This document shows, piece after piece, positions 1-8,274 of a stretch of DNA of 22,751 nt. Within the stretch, counting starts at the first letter, position 1. Every line of letters starts with the position of its first letter. The position numbers and the translations under genes are program-made. Under the pieces are notes generated by a model that was not told where the DNA came from, did no database searches, and worked only from the letters and a program-made list of their open reading frames with translations. The stretch covers positions 1 through 22,751 of the forward strand of contig CAMXXV010000008.1 in NCBI GenBank assembly GCA_947253285.1, read 5' to 3'. This stretch comes from an uncultured Candidatus Saccharibacteria bacterium (GTDB lineage Bacteria; Patescibacteriota; Saccharimonadia; Saccharimonadales; Saccharimonadaceae).

Positions 1-13
1 GATTTTATTAATG

Positions 14-22
14 TGCTAAAAT
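14..22 (+). promoter_or_regulatory. Extended -10 promoter of the P-loop ATPase gene
   Basis: TGC followed by TAAAAT, the same extended -10 form seen before the histidine kinase and the 83-residue gene. The hexamer ends 10 bases before the ATG at 33, so a start about 7 bases downstream leaves almost no leader. No Shine-Dalgarno sequence precedes the ATG. Confidence 0.7.
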
Positions 23-32
23 ATTATTAGTT

Positions 33-653
33 ATGAGGGAACGCGATACGTCAAATCTAAGCTCTAATAGCCCGATTGCCATCGTGATGGTTGGGCTACC
101 GGGGTCGGGGAAGTCTTTCTTTGCTGAGCAGTTTGCCAAGGCACTTGGCCTAGCTATTGCCAGCCAAGACCGCATTCGCTGGATGCTATTCGCTACCCAC
201 ACCTATGAAGAAAACGAGAACGACATTGTTCGCCAAGTCGATTGCTTGCTAATTGAACAGCTTTTCCGCACCAAGCGGTCGTTTATTATCGATGGCGGTT
301 ACAACACTATGGCCGAACGCAATCTCTTACGCCAGCGCTGCCGCCGCTCCGGTTACAAAACATTATTTGTTGTAGTGCAAACCGACCTACCAACCGCCAA
401 ACATCGCGCAATGAACTACCAATCAGACCGCAATCCTGTTGAAATTTACAACCAAGACCTTACTTCAGAAATGTTCGACCACCTCAGTAAGGATTATCAG
501 GCTCCAACCGTTGACAACAATCACGTGGTGGTAATTAGTGGCAAACATAATTTTAACGCCCAAGCACGTACTATCTTAAAGCATATTATGGCCACCAACC
601 GGTCATTTATCGACCAGCGGCGGCGTAACAGTTCTGATGACGCCAAAGATTGA
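33..653 (+). CDS. P-loop kinase-like ATPase (AAA_33/zeta-toxin/PNK-like fold)
   Basis: A 206-residue soluble protein. The Walker A motif GLPGSGKS is at residues 21-28, preceded by a hydrophobic beta strand (IAIVMV). An S-Q-D-R segment at 44-47 resembles the D-x-x-R substrate-binding start of polynucleotide-kinase-like and zeta-toxin-like P-loop kinases. A second strand, FIIDGGYN (84-91), and a basic lid-like stretch rich in Arg near 95-106 follow. These features fit a small kinase or nucleotide-dependent phosphotransferase, but the substrate cannot be read from the sequence. The start is fixed by the -10 box 10 bases upstream, giving a nearly leaderless mRNA. The last 17 bases overlap the metallopeptidase gene, so the two are probably co-transcribed. 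The ATPase fold is secure; the family assignment is moderate. Confidence 0.8.
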   Translation: MRERDTSNLSSNSPIAIVMVGLPGSGKSFFAEQFAKALGLAIASQDRIRWMLFATHTYEENENDIVRQVDCLLIEQLFRTKRSFIIDGGYNTMAERNLLRQRCRRSGYKTLFVVVQTDLPTAKHRAMNYQSDRNPVEIYNQDLTSEMFDHLSKDYQAPTVDNNHVVVISGKHNFNAQARTILKHIMATNRSFIDQRRRNSSDDAKD

Positions 654-1131
654 AAACGGCATGGCCATTGGGCAAAAGCACAAGCTTTGCCTTCGCCTCG
701 GGGTACGCGATAGTATTAAGGTCACGGGCAACCAAGTAATCATTACCTACAACGCCAAGACCACAGTTAATCAAGTTAAGGCGATGTTTTCGCGGGGCGC
801 AGCAACCGCTCTTCGGCAGGAGGCTGAGGACTATTTGCCGCATCGGCTTTACCAACTAGCGCTACGCTTCGGCTTTAAAATTGACGTCAAAAAAATTCGT
901 ATTAATCACGCCAAAACTCGCTGGGGCAGTCGTAGTAGCAATGGCACTATTTCGCTCAATCTGATGCTCATGACAATGCCAACTGAACTCTCTGACTATG
1001 TGATGTTGCACGAGCTTAACCATATCAAACACATGAATCACAGTAATGAATTTTGGGCTGACCTCGAGCGCATCTGTCCGCAAGCCAAGCGAAAGCGTGA
1101 CGCCCTCAAAGCTTACACGCCATATTTATAA
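637..1131 (+). CDS. YgjP-type zinc metallopeptidase (COG1451/DUF45)
   Basis: A 164-residue protein. The zinc-binding HELNH motif (family form HExxH) is at residues 125-129, with H135 in an NHSxxFW context as the probable third ligand. Upstream is the family block RWGSRSSNGTISLN, close to the RWGSCSSxGxIxLN of YgjP-like proteins, here with Arg in place of Cys. This block and the HELNHxxHxNHSxxFW pattern together identify the family. The natural substrate of these predicted cytoplasmic peptidases is generally unknown. The gene overlaps the ATPase gene by 17 bases in another frame, and a second ATG at 661 would give a protein 8 residues shorter; neither has a clear ribosome binding site. The family is confident, the start less so. 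Confidence 0.87.
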   Translation: MTPKIENGMAIGQKHKLCLRLGVRDSIKVTGNQVIITYNAKTTVNQVKAMFSRGAATALRQEAEDYLPHRLYQLALRFGFKIDVKKIRINHAKTRWGSRSSNGTISLNLMLMTMPTELSDYVMLHELNHIKHMNHSNEFWADLERICPQAKRKRDALKAYTPYL

Positions 1132-1137
1132 CGTTTG

Positions 1138-1146
1138 TGCTAAAAT
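1138..1146 (+). promoter_or_regulatory. Extended -10 promoter of the histidine kinase gene
   Basis: TGC-TAAAAT with the hexamer ending 6 bases before the ATG at 1153. Transcription would start at or next to the start codon, so the mRNA is predicted to be leaderless. The box lies just after the stop codon of the metallopeptidase gene. Confidence 0.75.
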
Positions 1147-1152
1147 ATAATT

Positions 1153-2499
1153 ATGAAGCGACGAAGCAATGCAGCGCATAAACTATATGGATTACTGTGG
1201 ATTATCGCCTTTGTAAGCGTTGCTACCTTACTGGCGCAACTTTGTGCGCTCGGGGTTGACACGCTTAGCGACGCCGACACCGCCAGTCAGCCACTTTTAG
1301 TAGCGTGTATTTCCTTGCCGTGTACTTTAATTATTGCTGTTGCCGCTGGCTTAGCAATTCATCACGCCGCCCGGGTAAATCGCGAGTCTATGCAACGCGA
1401 TACCAGATTGACTGAATCACGGCGCCGCGAACGGTCACAGCTTGAACTATTACACTCGGTTATTAACAATATTAAATACCTTATTATATATGCCGACCCA
1501 GCGGGCTACATTCGCCTCTGTAATTCTGCCGCACTTGACCTGCTAGACACCAACCGCAGCCCCGATGGCCGCCAAATTGACGACGTTTTTTCTCTGGTTG
1601 ATGATAGTGGCAATGTAATTGATTTTAATCAGCTAATCAATGGCGCCACACATCCAATTGACCGAAAGGATTTACGCTTTATTTATAAGGATGGGCAAAA
1701 AGCCAACCTCAATATTATCATTCTGCCAGTTCGTGCCAACTATCAGAACGGCACTAGTTTAATGGGATTCATTATTATGGCGCGCGATATCACCAAAGAA
1801 AAGACATTGGATGACGAGCGCGACGAATTTATTAGCGTGGTTAGCCACGAACTACGCACACCAGTAGCGATTGCCGAGGGTGCGCTATCTAATTTGCAGT
1901 TCATTCTGGCGCACAATGGCGACGCTGCGAGTTTTTCAACCACACTAGATGCCGCCCACGACCAGATATTATACCTTGGGCAGATGGTTAATGACCTCAG
2001 TACACTTAGTCGTGCCGAACGCGGCGTTTACATGAATAGTGAGCCAATCGACATCAAGACCTTTATGAATAGCCTCTATGGCAAATACAACAAGGACTCA
2101 CATGAGAAGGGCATTAAGTTTACCTTAGACAGCAACGTTTACGGCACCATCAATGTTTCGCGCATGGCAATTGAGGAAATTATGCAAAATATCATCACCA
2201 ACGCCATTAAATACACTGATAGCGGCGGCGTAACCATTGGTGCGCGTGCTTGCAAACAACGCGGTTACGTAGAATTCTTTGTGCGCGACTCTGGCATTGG
2301 TATCAGTAAGCCTGACATTAAGCACATCTTTGAGCGCTTCTGGCGCAGCGAGGACTACCGTACTCGCCAGCACTCTGGCACTGGACTAGGGCTTTATGTG
2401 GTGGCGCGGCTAGCGGCCAAGATTAACACACATATTAAAGTCAATTCTAAATTAGGTCAGGGCTCAGAATTCGCATTTCGTTTACCCTTCGATAAGTAA
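1153..2499 (+). CDS. Membrane-bound PAS sensor histidine kinase (orphan)
   Basis: 448 residues. Two N-terminal membrane helices (about 13-37 and 47-72) with a short extracytoplasmic loop are followed by a PAS-like domain (about 97-215), a HisKA domain with phospho-acceptor H232 in VVSHELRTP, and an HATPase domain. In the latter, the N box is around N350 (NIITNAIKYT), the G1 box is DSGIGIS (from D379), and the G2 box is GTGLGLYV (from G409). All catalytic motifs are intact, so it should autophosphorylate from ATP and pass the phosphate to a response regulator. No response regulator gene is in the window; the partner must be elsewhere. The sensed signal is unknown, and the short external loop makes the PAS domain the likelier sensor. 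The leaderless-type promoter at 1138 sets the start. Confidence 0.95.
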   Translation: MKRRSNAAHKLYGLLWIIAFVSVATLLAQLCALGVDTLSDADTASQPLLVACISLPCTLIIAVAAGLAIHHAARVNRESMQRDTRLTESRRRERSQLELLHSVINNIKYLIIYADPAGYIRLCNSAALDLLDTNRSPDGRQIDDVFSLVDDSGNVIDFNQLINGATHPIDRKDLRFIYKDGQKANLNIIILPVRANYQNGTSLMGFIIMARDITKEKTLDDERDEFISVVSHELRTPVAIAEGALSNLQFILAHNGDAASFSTTLDAAHDQILYLGQMVNDLSTLSRAERGVYMNSEPIDIKTFMNSLYGKYNKDSHEKGIKFTLDSNVYGTINVSRMAIEEIMQNIITNAIKYTDSGGVTIGARACKQRGYVEFFVRDSGIGISKPDIKHIFERFWRSEDYRTRQHSGTGLGLYVVARLAAKINTHIKVNSKLGQGSEFAFRLPFDK

Positions 2500-2501
2500 T
2501 G

Positions 2502-2510
2502 TGCTAAAAT
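2502..2510 (+). promoter_or_regulatory. Extended -10 promoter of the 83-residue membrane protein / helicase operon
   Basis: TGC-TAAAAT directly after the histidine kinase stop codon; the hexamer ends 6 bases before the ATG at 2517. It probably drives the coupled genes that follow (83-residue protein, helicase-nuclease, 298-residue membrane protein). Confidence 0.75.
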
Positions 2511-2516
2511 AATTAT

Positions 2517-2768
2517 ATGCATTATCATTTTAACGTCCCTTGGTTTATCGTTGGTATCATTGTAACCGCAGTGGGATTTTTACTAGTACGTTATTACAAG
2601 GAAGCTTGCGACAACTTTGCCTGGGGTGCGCATAGCTACCAAAAGTGTAAGCTCATCGGATTGGGTGCTTGCATGCTTGGCATCTTAATGATTTTTAACT
2701 TGCACTCACTACTGATAGAATTTGTTGGCCGTGCTTTATTTGGTAGCATGATTAACCGAGGCGAATAA
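2517..2768 (+). CDS. Small two-helix membrane protein, unknown function
   Basis: 83 residues and not recognised. Two hydrophobic segments (about 9-25, FIVGIIVTAVGFLLVRY, and about 46-68, LIGLGACMLGILMIFNLHSLLIE) flank a short loop with Arg, Lys and two Cys. It begins with a leaderless-type promoter, and its stop codon shares a base with the ATG of the helicase-nuclease (TAATG), so the two are translationally coupled. That coupling suggests a role connected with, or simply used for translation of, the helicase. The position of the promoter makes it a real gene rather than a chance reading frame. Confidence 0.75.
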   Translation: MHYHFNVPWFIVGIIVTAVGFLLVRYYKEACDNFAWGAHSYQKCKLIGLGACMLGILMIFNLHSLLIEFVGRALFGSMINRGE

Positions 2769-5700
2769 TGTCAGTCGAGCAGCTCACCGCACGCCTCGGT
2801 AAGCTTAATAATGAGCAACGCCGCGCTGTTGACCAAATTTATGGCCAAGTTATCGTCGTGGCAGGACCGGGTACGGGCAAAACTGAGCTGCTTACTACAC
2901 GAGCTGCCAACATTTTGGCACAAACTGACGCTAGCCCATCTAATATTCTTTGCCTAACTTTTACTGAGGCAGCAGCCGCCAACATGACCAAGCGCCTCGC
3001 CGGCATCATCGGCGCCGACGCCTACAAGGTTGAAATTAACACCTTCCATGGCTTTGGCAGTAGTATTATTGGGCGCTACGGCGACTACTTTTTTAATGGT
3101 GCCAGCCGCCAACCTGCCGACGACCTCAAGCGAGCGCAAATTATGTCTGACATCTTAAGTCAGCTAGAGCCGCGTCACCTCTTTGCTAGTCGAAATAATG
3201 GCAAATTTGTTTATACCGGCACATTACTCAAGGTGATTAGCGACTTCAAGAATGCTGCGCTCACCCCAGACGAAGTACAAAAGCTCGCCACGGCAGCACA
3301 AGACTTTTGCCAGCAGATTGCAAGCGATATCGCTGACATCACTAGTGAACGCACCAGTCTAAAGCAGCTCGGGAGCTATGCTAGTTTAGCGCAAACCGCC
3401 GCGCGCTTTGCAGAAAGTCAACCAACTTTTGCATTTTCAGCCGAACCTAAACTAGGGCAGGTATTGGCCGACTCACTAACTAGTGCCATTGAAGACGCTA
3501 CGGCACTGAATAAGACCACACCGATTACTGAATGGAAGAAAGTTTGGCTCACGAAAGACCCAGCCAACACCAAGCGCAACATTTTAAAAGACGCCAAGCG
3601 CAGTGCCAACTTACTGCTAGCCGCCGACATCTACGAGCGCTACAATGCAGCCTTGCTTGAACAGGGGCTATATGACTTCGACGACATGATTTTGCAAGTC
3701 ATTCACGCTCTACAAGACAACCCCGACCTCAAGGCCGACCTCCAAGAGCAATATCAGTTCATCATGGTGGATGAGTTTCAGGACACCAACGATTCGCAGC
3801 TAAGATTACTGTTTGAACTCACCAGCTACGACGACCCAAATATCCTGATTGTGGGCGACGACGACCAAGCCATCTATCGCTTCCAAGGCGCCGACATCAG
3901 CAACATCGGCCACTTCAAGCAGCGCTTCCCGCGCTTCACGCAGGTTGACTTAACCAAAAATTATCGTAGCGGCCACCAGATTATTGAATCTAGCCAAGTG
4001 GTGGCGCAAGGCATTGTCGACCGCTTGCGCGATATGAATGGCAACATCAAAACCGTCACACCAGAGGTGACAACCGAAGCCACCGTCAGCGCCGTTAGCC
4101 TCACTTCGCCTGAGGCGGAATATGATTATCTAGCAGAGCAAATTGACCAACGGCTCAAGGCAGGCGAAGACCCAGCCGAAATTGCCGTCATTAGCCGCAC
4201 CCACAAGACACTCGAGCCACTGCTGCCATACCTCAGCCAGCGCCACATCGGCGTCAACTACGAACACAGCGGCAATGTCTTTAATTCCGAGCCGATTCAG
4301 TTGCTTTTGACACTCGCACGCACCGTGCAAGCACTCAGCGAAGACAATTTAAGTGACCTCAGCGCCAACTTACCACAACTACTCGCTGCTAAGGCGCTCG
4401 GCTTGTCGCCTGAACTATATTACACACTCGGCGTGAACGCCCGCCTCAGTCACGACCGACCAGTGCTGGCTTGGTTAGAGCAACTAGCTGGCGACGACCG
4501 CACCAAACCACTGGTCGACTGGCTAAAGACTCTTGCCGTGGCCGCCATCACGACGCCGCTCAACACGCTGCTATTGCAGCTCGTTGGCATCACGCCCACG
4601 GAAGTCAATGGCACAACTTTCGTTTCACCAATTTATCGCTATTATTTCAACCCTGACAACTTGCCAACGGCGCCGCTTAACTACTTGCGCCACCTTAATG
4701 ACCTGCGCGCCTTACTTGACCGACTCAGTAACTATCAGCCCGACCAACCGCTTAAGCTACGCGACCTCATTACCTTTGTCAACCAGTGTAATCAGTTCGG
4801 CGTGACCATTCAATCGCACAGCCAAATTGGCGACAATCAGTCCGTCAACCTCATGACTGCCCACAAGTCTAAGGGGCTAGAATTTAAGACCGTCTTCGTT
4901 ATCAACGCCACGAGTGAGGCGTGGGGTAGCAAGTCTAAGCGTGGCGGCGGGCAAAACAAGTTTAGCTACCCGTCCAACCTCAATATCGGCAATGTCGACG
5001 GCAGCGACGATGACGAGCGACGGCGACTGCTTTATGTGGCAATGACGCGCGCCAAGCAAGAGCTCATCATCACGCGCCACACTAGCCAAGACAATAAAGA
5101 GCTCAACCAACTAGAATACCTCTTGCACGTTCCAAACACCGAGGTGGCGACCACTTCAATTGAGGCAGCGACCCGCGCGCTCGAACTGTCATTCATGCAA
5201 GACATCATCACGCCAGCCGGCAACTGGCGGCAGCTCTTGCGGCGCAGCACCGACAACTTCGCGCTCTCAGCCACCGCGCTCAACGACTTTATCGACCTCA
5301 AATACAGCGGGCCACAGCGCTTCATGCAGCGTTACATTCTCGGCATCCCCGAGGCCGACAGCATCAGCAGTGCCTTTGGTAGCGCTATCCACGCCGCACT
5401 TCACCTCACTCACAATCAGCTCAACACAACAGGGCAAATCGACCTTGATGCCGTGCTTAATAGCTTCCAACAAGACATGCGTTACCGCGGGCGCGATTTT
5501 CCAGCAACTACCGTAGAAGGTCAGCTAAATTATGGCCGCAATGTACTCGAACAGTTCATCACTCAGCGGAGCGACCTGCTGCAACCGGGGCAGGCTAGCG
5601 AAGTCAACTTCAATGCCACGCTCGATGGCGGCGTGCGCCTCAAGGGCAAACTCGACCTACTAGAGGTTAACCCGCAGCTTCACGCCGTGACTATCATCGA

Positions 5701-6052
5701 TTACAAGACTGGCGATGGCTTCGCAGAGTTCACCACCTCTGGCATTCACAAAGACAAATGCCACCGCTACGCAAACCAGCTCATGTTCTACCGCTTGCTT
5801 CTGCGCCACTCCAGCCAATATGCCGCCTTTAGTATTCCGCGCGGCGCGTTGCAGTTCGTTGAACCAAATAAATTCACCGGCGAAGTCTACACGCCAAGCT
5901 TTAGCTACGACGATACCGAACAGCTGGAGCGATTCGAACAGCTCGTACGCGCCGTCTGGCAGCACGTGATGGCGCTCGACTTCCCAGATGCCAGCGCCTA
6001 TCAAGGCGACACTGCACAATTCGAAGCCGACCTAATTGCTGGAGTAATTTAA
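2768..6052 (+). CDS. UvrD/PcrA-type superfamily 1 helicase fused to a RecB-family PD-(D/E)XK nuclease
   Basis: 1094 residues. Helicase part: Q motif LNNEQ (13-17), Walker A AGPGTGKT (32-39), motif Ia-like TFTEAAAANM, Walker B VDEFQDTND with D335-E336, motif III GDDDQAIYRFQGAD, motif IV-like NYRSG, motif V LMTAHKSKGLEF and motif VI RRLLYVAMTRAK. The C-terminal nuclease shows H875 (FGSAIHAALH), D963 (KGKLDLLEV), D978-Y-K980 (IIDYKTG) and the Q1004-xxx-Y1008 motif of RecB/Cas4-like nucleases, so it should be active. It probably unwinds and cuts DNA in repair or recombination, much like a one-chain AddA/AddB-type enzyme. No iron-sulphur cysteine cluster is visible. It is translationally coupled on both sides through TAATG overlaps (2768 and 6052). 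Domain assignment is firm; the biological role is inferred. Confidence 0.95.
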   Translation: MSVEQLTARLGKLNNEQRRAVDQIYGQVIVVAGPGTGKTELLTTRAANILAQTDASPSNILCLTFTEAAAANMTKRLAGIIGADAYKVEINTFHGFGSSIIGRYGDYFFNGASRQPADDLKRAQIMSDILSQLEPRHLFASRNNGKFVYTGTLLKVISDFKNAALTPDEVQKLATAAQDFCQQIASDIADITSERTSLKQLGSYASLAQTAARFAESQPTFAFSAEPKLGQVLADSLTSAIEDATALNKTTPITEWKKVWLTKDPANTKRNILKDAKRSANLLLAADIYERYNAALLEQGLYDFDDMILQVIHALQDNPDLKADLQEQYQFIMVDEFQDTNDSQLRLLFELTSYDDPNILIVGDDDQAIYRFQGADISNIGHFKQRFPRFTQVDLTKNYRSGHQIIESSQVVAQGIVDRLRDMNGNIKTVTPEVTTEATVSAVSLTSPEAEYDYLAEQIDQRLKAGEDPAEIAVISRTHKTLEPLLPYLSQRHIGVNYEHSGNVFNSEPIQLLLTLARTVQALSEDNLSDLSANLPQLLAAKALGLSPELYYTLGVNARLSHDRPVLAWLEQLAGDDRTKPLVDWLKTLAVAAITTPLNTLLLQLVGITPTEVNGTTFVSPIYRYYFNPDNLPTAPLNYLRHLNDLRALLDRLSNYQPDQPLKLRDLITFVNQCNQFGVTIQSHSQIGDNQSVNLMTAHKSKGLEFKTVFVINATSEAWGSKSKRGGGQNKFSYPSNLNIGNVDGSDDDERRRLLYVAMTRAKQELIITRHTSQDNKELNQLEYLLHVPNTEVATTSIEAATRALELSFMQDIITPAGNWRQLLRRSTDNFALSATALNDFIDLKYSGPQRFMQRYILGIPEADSISSAFGSAIHAALHLTHNQLNTTGQIDLDAVLNSFQQDMRYRGRDFPATTVEGQLNYGRNVLEQFITQRSDLLQPGQASEVNFNATLDGGVRLKGKLDLLEVNPQLHAVTIIDYKTGDGFAEFTTSGIHKDKCHRYANQLMFYRLLLRHSSQYAAFSIPRGALQFVEPNKFTGEVYTPSFSYDDTEQLERFEQLVRAVWQHVMALDFPDASAYQGDTAQFEADLIAGVI

Positions 6053-6948
6053 TGGAGACACTACCCGACAACAAAATCACGCGCGGCTACATCTATGTAG
6101 AAGTCGTTCTAGCCACTGCGGTGGGCATTTTGGGAGCCGTGCCGTTCTTGCTGGCAGGCGGTGACGCCGCTAATCTAATAATTATTGTCGGATTTACCGC
6201 TATCGCCACAGTCATCGTCAGCTGTTTAGCGGCGCAAATTTGCTCAAATAAAAAGCCTCGCCGCCTTAACTTTGCACTCAAGGTGGCCATACCTCTGATA
6301 GTCGCCACACCACTATGTGGCGCACTGGCCAGCTTCGCTATACATCAGATAATCGACACCACCACTTGGTGTAATTTGCTGTTCCTCACCGCACTCAGCT
6401 CACTTATCGCCCTTGGCGCAGCCGCCAGCTACGCTTTTACCGACCAACTGAATCGCCACAAGTATTGGCTCAACCGTGGTGGGCTAGCACTTATCGCCCT
6501 TGGTGCGCCCTATTTGATACTCAATTTAATTCCGTACAACATCGGCGATTGGTCGTTCTATATGCTTTATCTCGCTGGGGCAGGACAAAACGGCGTTTAC
6601 TGCGGCGTCTTTTACGGCCTCATCGTAGCTTATTTAGCTATCACGTTAGCTCTCTACCTCATTGTGCATCGCGACCATCGTCCGCCAGTCGAGAGTTTAG
6701 TCGGCGACGTTGCACCACGTAGCGCCACCGCCATCACGGCGGGCAGCTTGGCGCTACTAATGCTCACCAATATCAACACATTCCCGCTCGCCAGCATTCC
6801 AATGGCCGTTGCGCTCTACTTAAGCCACAGTCTAGGGCGGTGGAAGCACACGCGCTTCGCCGAACTCGCCCAATACCTCAGCCAACTTTGCCTCGTGCTT
6901 TACCTCATACTGCTGGCTCTCTGGGCAAAACTGGTTATGTTTCCATAA
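6052..6948 (+). CDS. Polytopic membrane protein, probable divergent member of a four-gene paralog family
   Basis: 298 residues with about 8 hydrophobic segments and no recognised domain. The C-terminal 75 residues (from SATAITAGSLALLML through YLSQLCLVLYLILLALWAKLVMF) follow the same pattern as the end of the 416-residue protein at 9756: a helix, an Ala/Pro-containing helix, a short basic loop, then a final LxLVLYxxxL helix. The sequence is otherwise quite different, so the relationship is tentative. The start overlaps the helicase-nuclease stop (TAATG), so it is translated as part of that operon. Its last codons form the first copy of a 33-35 bp repeat that recurs outside coding sequence at 8230 and 9462. 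Confidence 0.75.
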   Translation: METLPDNKITRGYIYVEVVLATAVGILGAVPFLLAGGDAANLIIIVGFTAIATVIVSCLAAQICSNKKPRRLNFALKVAIPLIVATPLCGALASFAIHQIIDTTTWCNLLFLTALSSLIALGAAASYAFTDQLNRHKYWLNRGGLALIALGAPYLILNLIPYNIGDWSFYMLYLAGAGQNGVYCGVFYGLIVAYLAITLALYLIVHRDHRPPVESLVGDVAPRSATAITAGSLALLMLTNINTFPLASIPMAVALYLSHSLGRWKHTRFAELAQYLSQLCLVLYLILLALWAKLVMFP

Positions 6949-6965
6949 ATAATATAAAATAAAGG
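6931..6965 (+). repeat. Border repeat, copy 1 (coding end plus promoter)
   Basis: CTGGTTATGTTTCCATAAAT followed by an A/T-rich -10 region (TATAAAAT at 6953-6960). Here the first half encodes the last residues and stop of the 298-residue protein. Copies 2 (8230) and 3 (9462) have the same order but lie in non-coding sequence. TTATG-TTTC-CATAA also forms a small inverted repeat. Confidence 0.8.
6953..6960 (+). promoter_or_regulatory. -10 promoter of the 404-residue membrane protein gene
   Basis: TATAAAAT within border repeat 1, ending 21 bases before the ATG at 6982. AAAGG at 6961-6965 is too far (16 bases) for an ordinary ribosome binding site. Confidence 0.5.
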
Positions 6966-6981
6966 TAACAGTTAAAAAATT

Positions 6982-8196
6982 ATGAAAATAACATTGTCAG
7001 AACAGTCACGCAGAACATTACACTGGTCGGCTTGGCTAGCGACCGCAATTATTGCACTGCATGCTCTATCTTTAATAATTGCACTCTTAATTATTGGATC
7101 TAACGCTAGCATCCAAGTGGCTTATAAGTCTTTTTGCCTTGACCAAATAAACAGTGCTATCTTAACTATACTGGCAACACTGCTAGTAGCAGGGATAATC
7201 GTATTTGCTCTGAATAAATTCTTGCCGATACAACGCTTACTAGAGCTAGAACTAGAACCAGATTCCAAAGGCTTAATTCGGGATATCATCTTGGCTGCCA
7301 TAATTGGCGTTGCCCCAATAGCTATTGCAATTTGTATTGCGTGCTGCACGATAAAGCACGATGTATCAGATTATCTCTTTACATCACTTTATATAGATAT
7401 TCCACTCATCTTGCTGATGACGTCAGTCTTTAGCCCCATCGTTCTATGTGTCATGACATTAATATACAACTCAGCACAAAAAGCGGCTAAATGTAGGCAA
7501 CCCGCTCTAGCGTCGCTCGCCGCAGCCGCCATGATAATTGTAGCTCTTGTAGTATCGTATGTCGTGACGATTGGATGTTTGAGCACGATTACGTCTCATA
7601 ATCCCAACCCGCTACACTATTACACAATTTTTGATGTAACGTACGATACATTTACTCAATGGTTGCTGATGTTTGATGTGGCATGCGCCGCCACGCTGGT
7701 TCTTTATGCAATCGGCAGATTCATTGTCGCTCACATCGCTAAGCACGGCTACTTCTCCGGCACATACATAATAGCACATGTTATTTATCTCTTCGCAACA
7801 GTAATATTTGTACGACAGCTTCCTCTGAGCATCGCATCCACTATCGCATTTGCAGGCTCAAGCGTCATTTTGTTCTTTAACTTTATTAAGTTTATAGCAA
7901 TCAAACCACGCAATACAGTCTATAATCAACTCGCCGCAGCGCTCAATATTATTACGCCAATATTCTTGATAACACCAATATTCTTAATGACACCAACAAT
8001 TTCCACTGTAGTTAGTGGAGCTTTAGCACCAATCATGGTAGCACGACTTTGCAACCGGCGAGCATTGCAGCAAGATAGCAACGACCAATTCGCTAAAGCT
8101 AGCCTTATGGCCAATAACTGTTATATTGCTCTTTGCGCTATAACATTTTTTGTTCGCGTCTACAGCCTTATATTCTTTGTAGGCCATTATGATTAA
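6982..8196 (+). CDS. Polytopic membrane protein, tandem paralog 1
   Basis: 404 residues, about 10 hydrophobic segments, no recognised family. It is a clear paralog of the next gene: about 62 bases around the start are identical (MKITLSEQSRRTLHWSAWLA), the middles diverge, and the ends converge again (ARxCNRRALQQDSNDQFAKA near residues 352-371). The last third also matches the 416-residue protein at 9756 (P-x-N, then LAPIxxxRxxN, then a final helix). It contains a short internal repeat of IFLxTP near residue 330. The DNA is more AT-rich, with more ATA codons, than the helicase upstream. A membrane location is certain; the function is unknown, and neither transport nor catalytic motifs are visible. 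Confidence 0.85.
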   Translation: MKITLSEQSRRTLHWSAWLATAIIALHALSLIIALLIIGSNASIQVAYKSFCLDQINSAILTILATLLVAGIIVFALNKFLPIQRLLELELEPDSKGLIRDIILAAIIGVAPIAIAICIACCTIKHDVSDYLFTSLYIDIPLILLMTSVFSPIVLCVMTLIYNSAQKAAKCRQPALASLAAAAMIIVALVVSYVVTIGCLSTITSHNPNPLHYYTIFDVTYDTFTQWLLMFDVACAATLVLYAIGRFIVAHIAKHGYFSGTYIIAHVIYLFATVIFVRQLPLSIASTIAFAGSSVILFFNFIKFIAIKPRNTVYNQLAAALNIITPIFLITPIFLMTPTISTVVSGALAPIMVARLCNRRALQQDSNDQFAKASLMANNCYIALCAITFFVRVYSLIFFVGHYD

Positions 8197-8229
8197 ATGG
8201 CGACATGAGATTAGCCACAACACAATAAG

Positions 8230-8264
8230 TTGGTTATGTTTTTATAAATAGTGTAAAATAAAGG
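8230..8264 (+). repeat. Border repeat, copy 2
   Basis: A near copy of the sequence at 6931-6965, with CC replaced by TT in the small inverted repeat. It is non-coding here and supplies the -10 region for the second tandem paralog. The bases just upstream also resemble those before copy 3. Confidence 0.8.
8252..8259 (+). promoter_or_regulatory. -10 promoter of the 386-residue membrane protein gene
   Basis: TGTAAAAT in border repeat 2, 15 bases before the ATG at 8275. AAGGG at 8261-8265 lies 9 bases before the ATG and may serve as a weak ribosome binding site. Confidence 0.55.
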
Positions 8265-8274
8265 GTAATAAATT

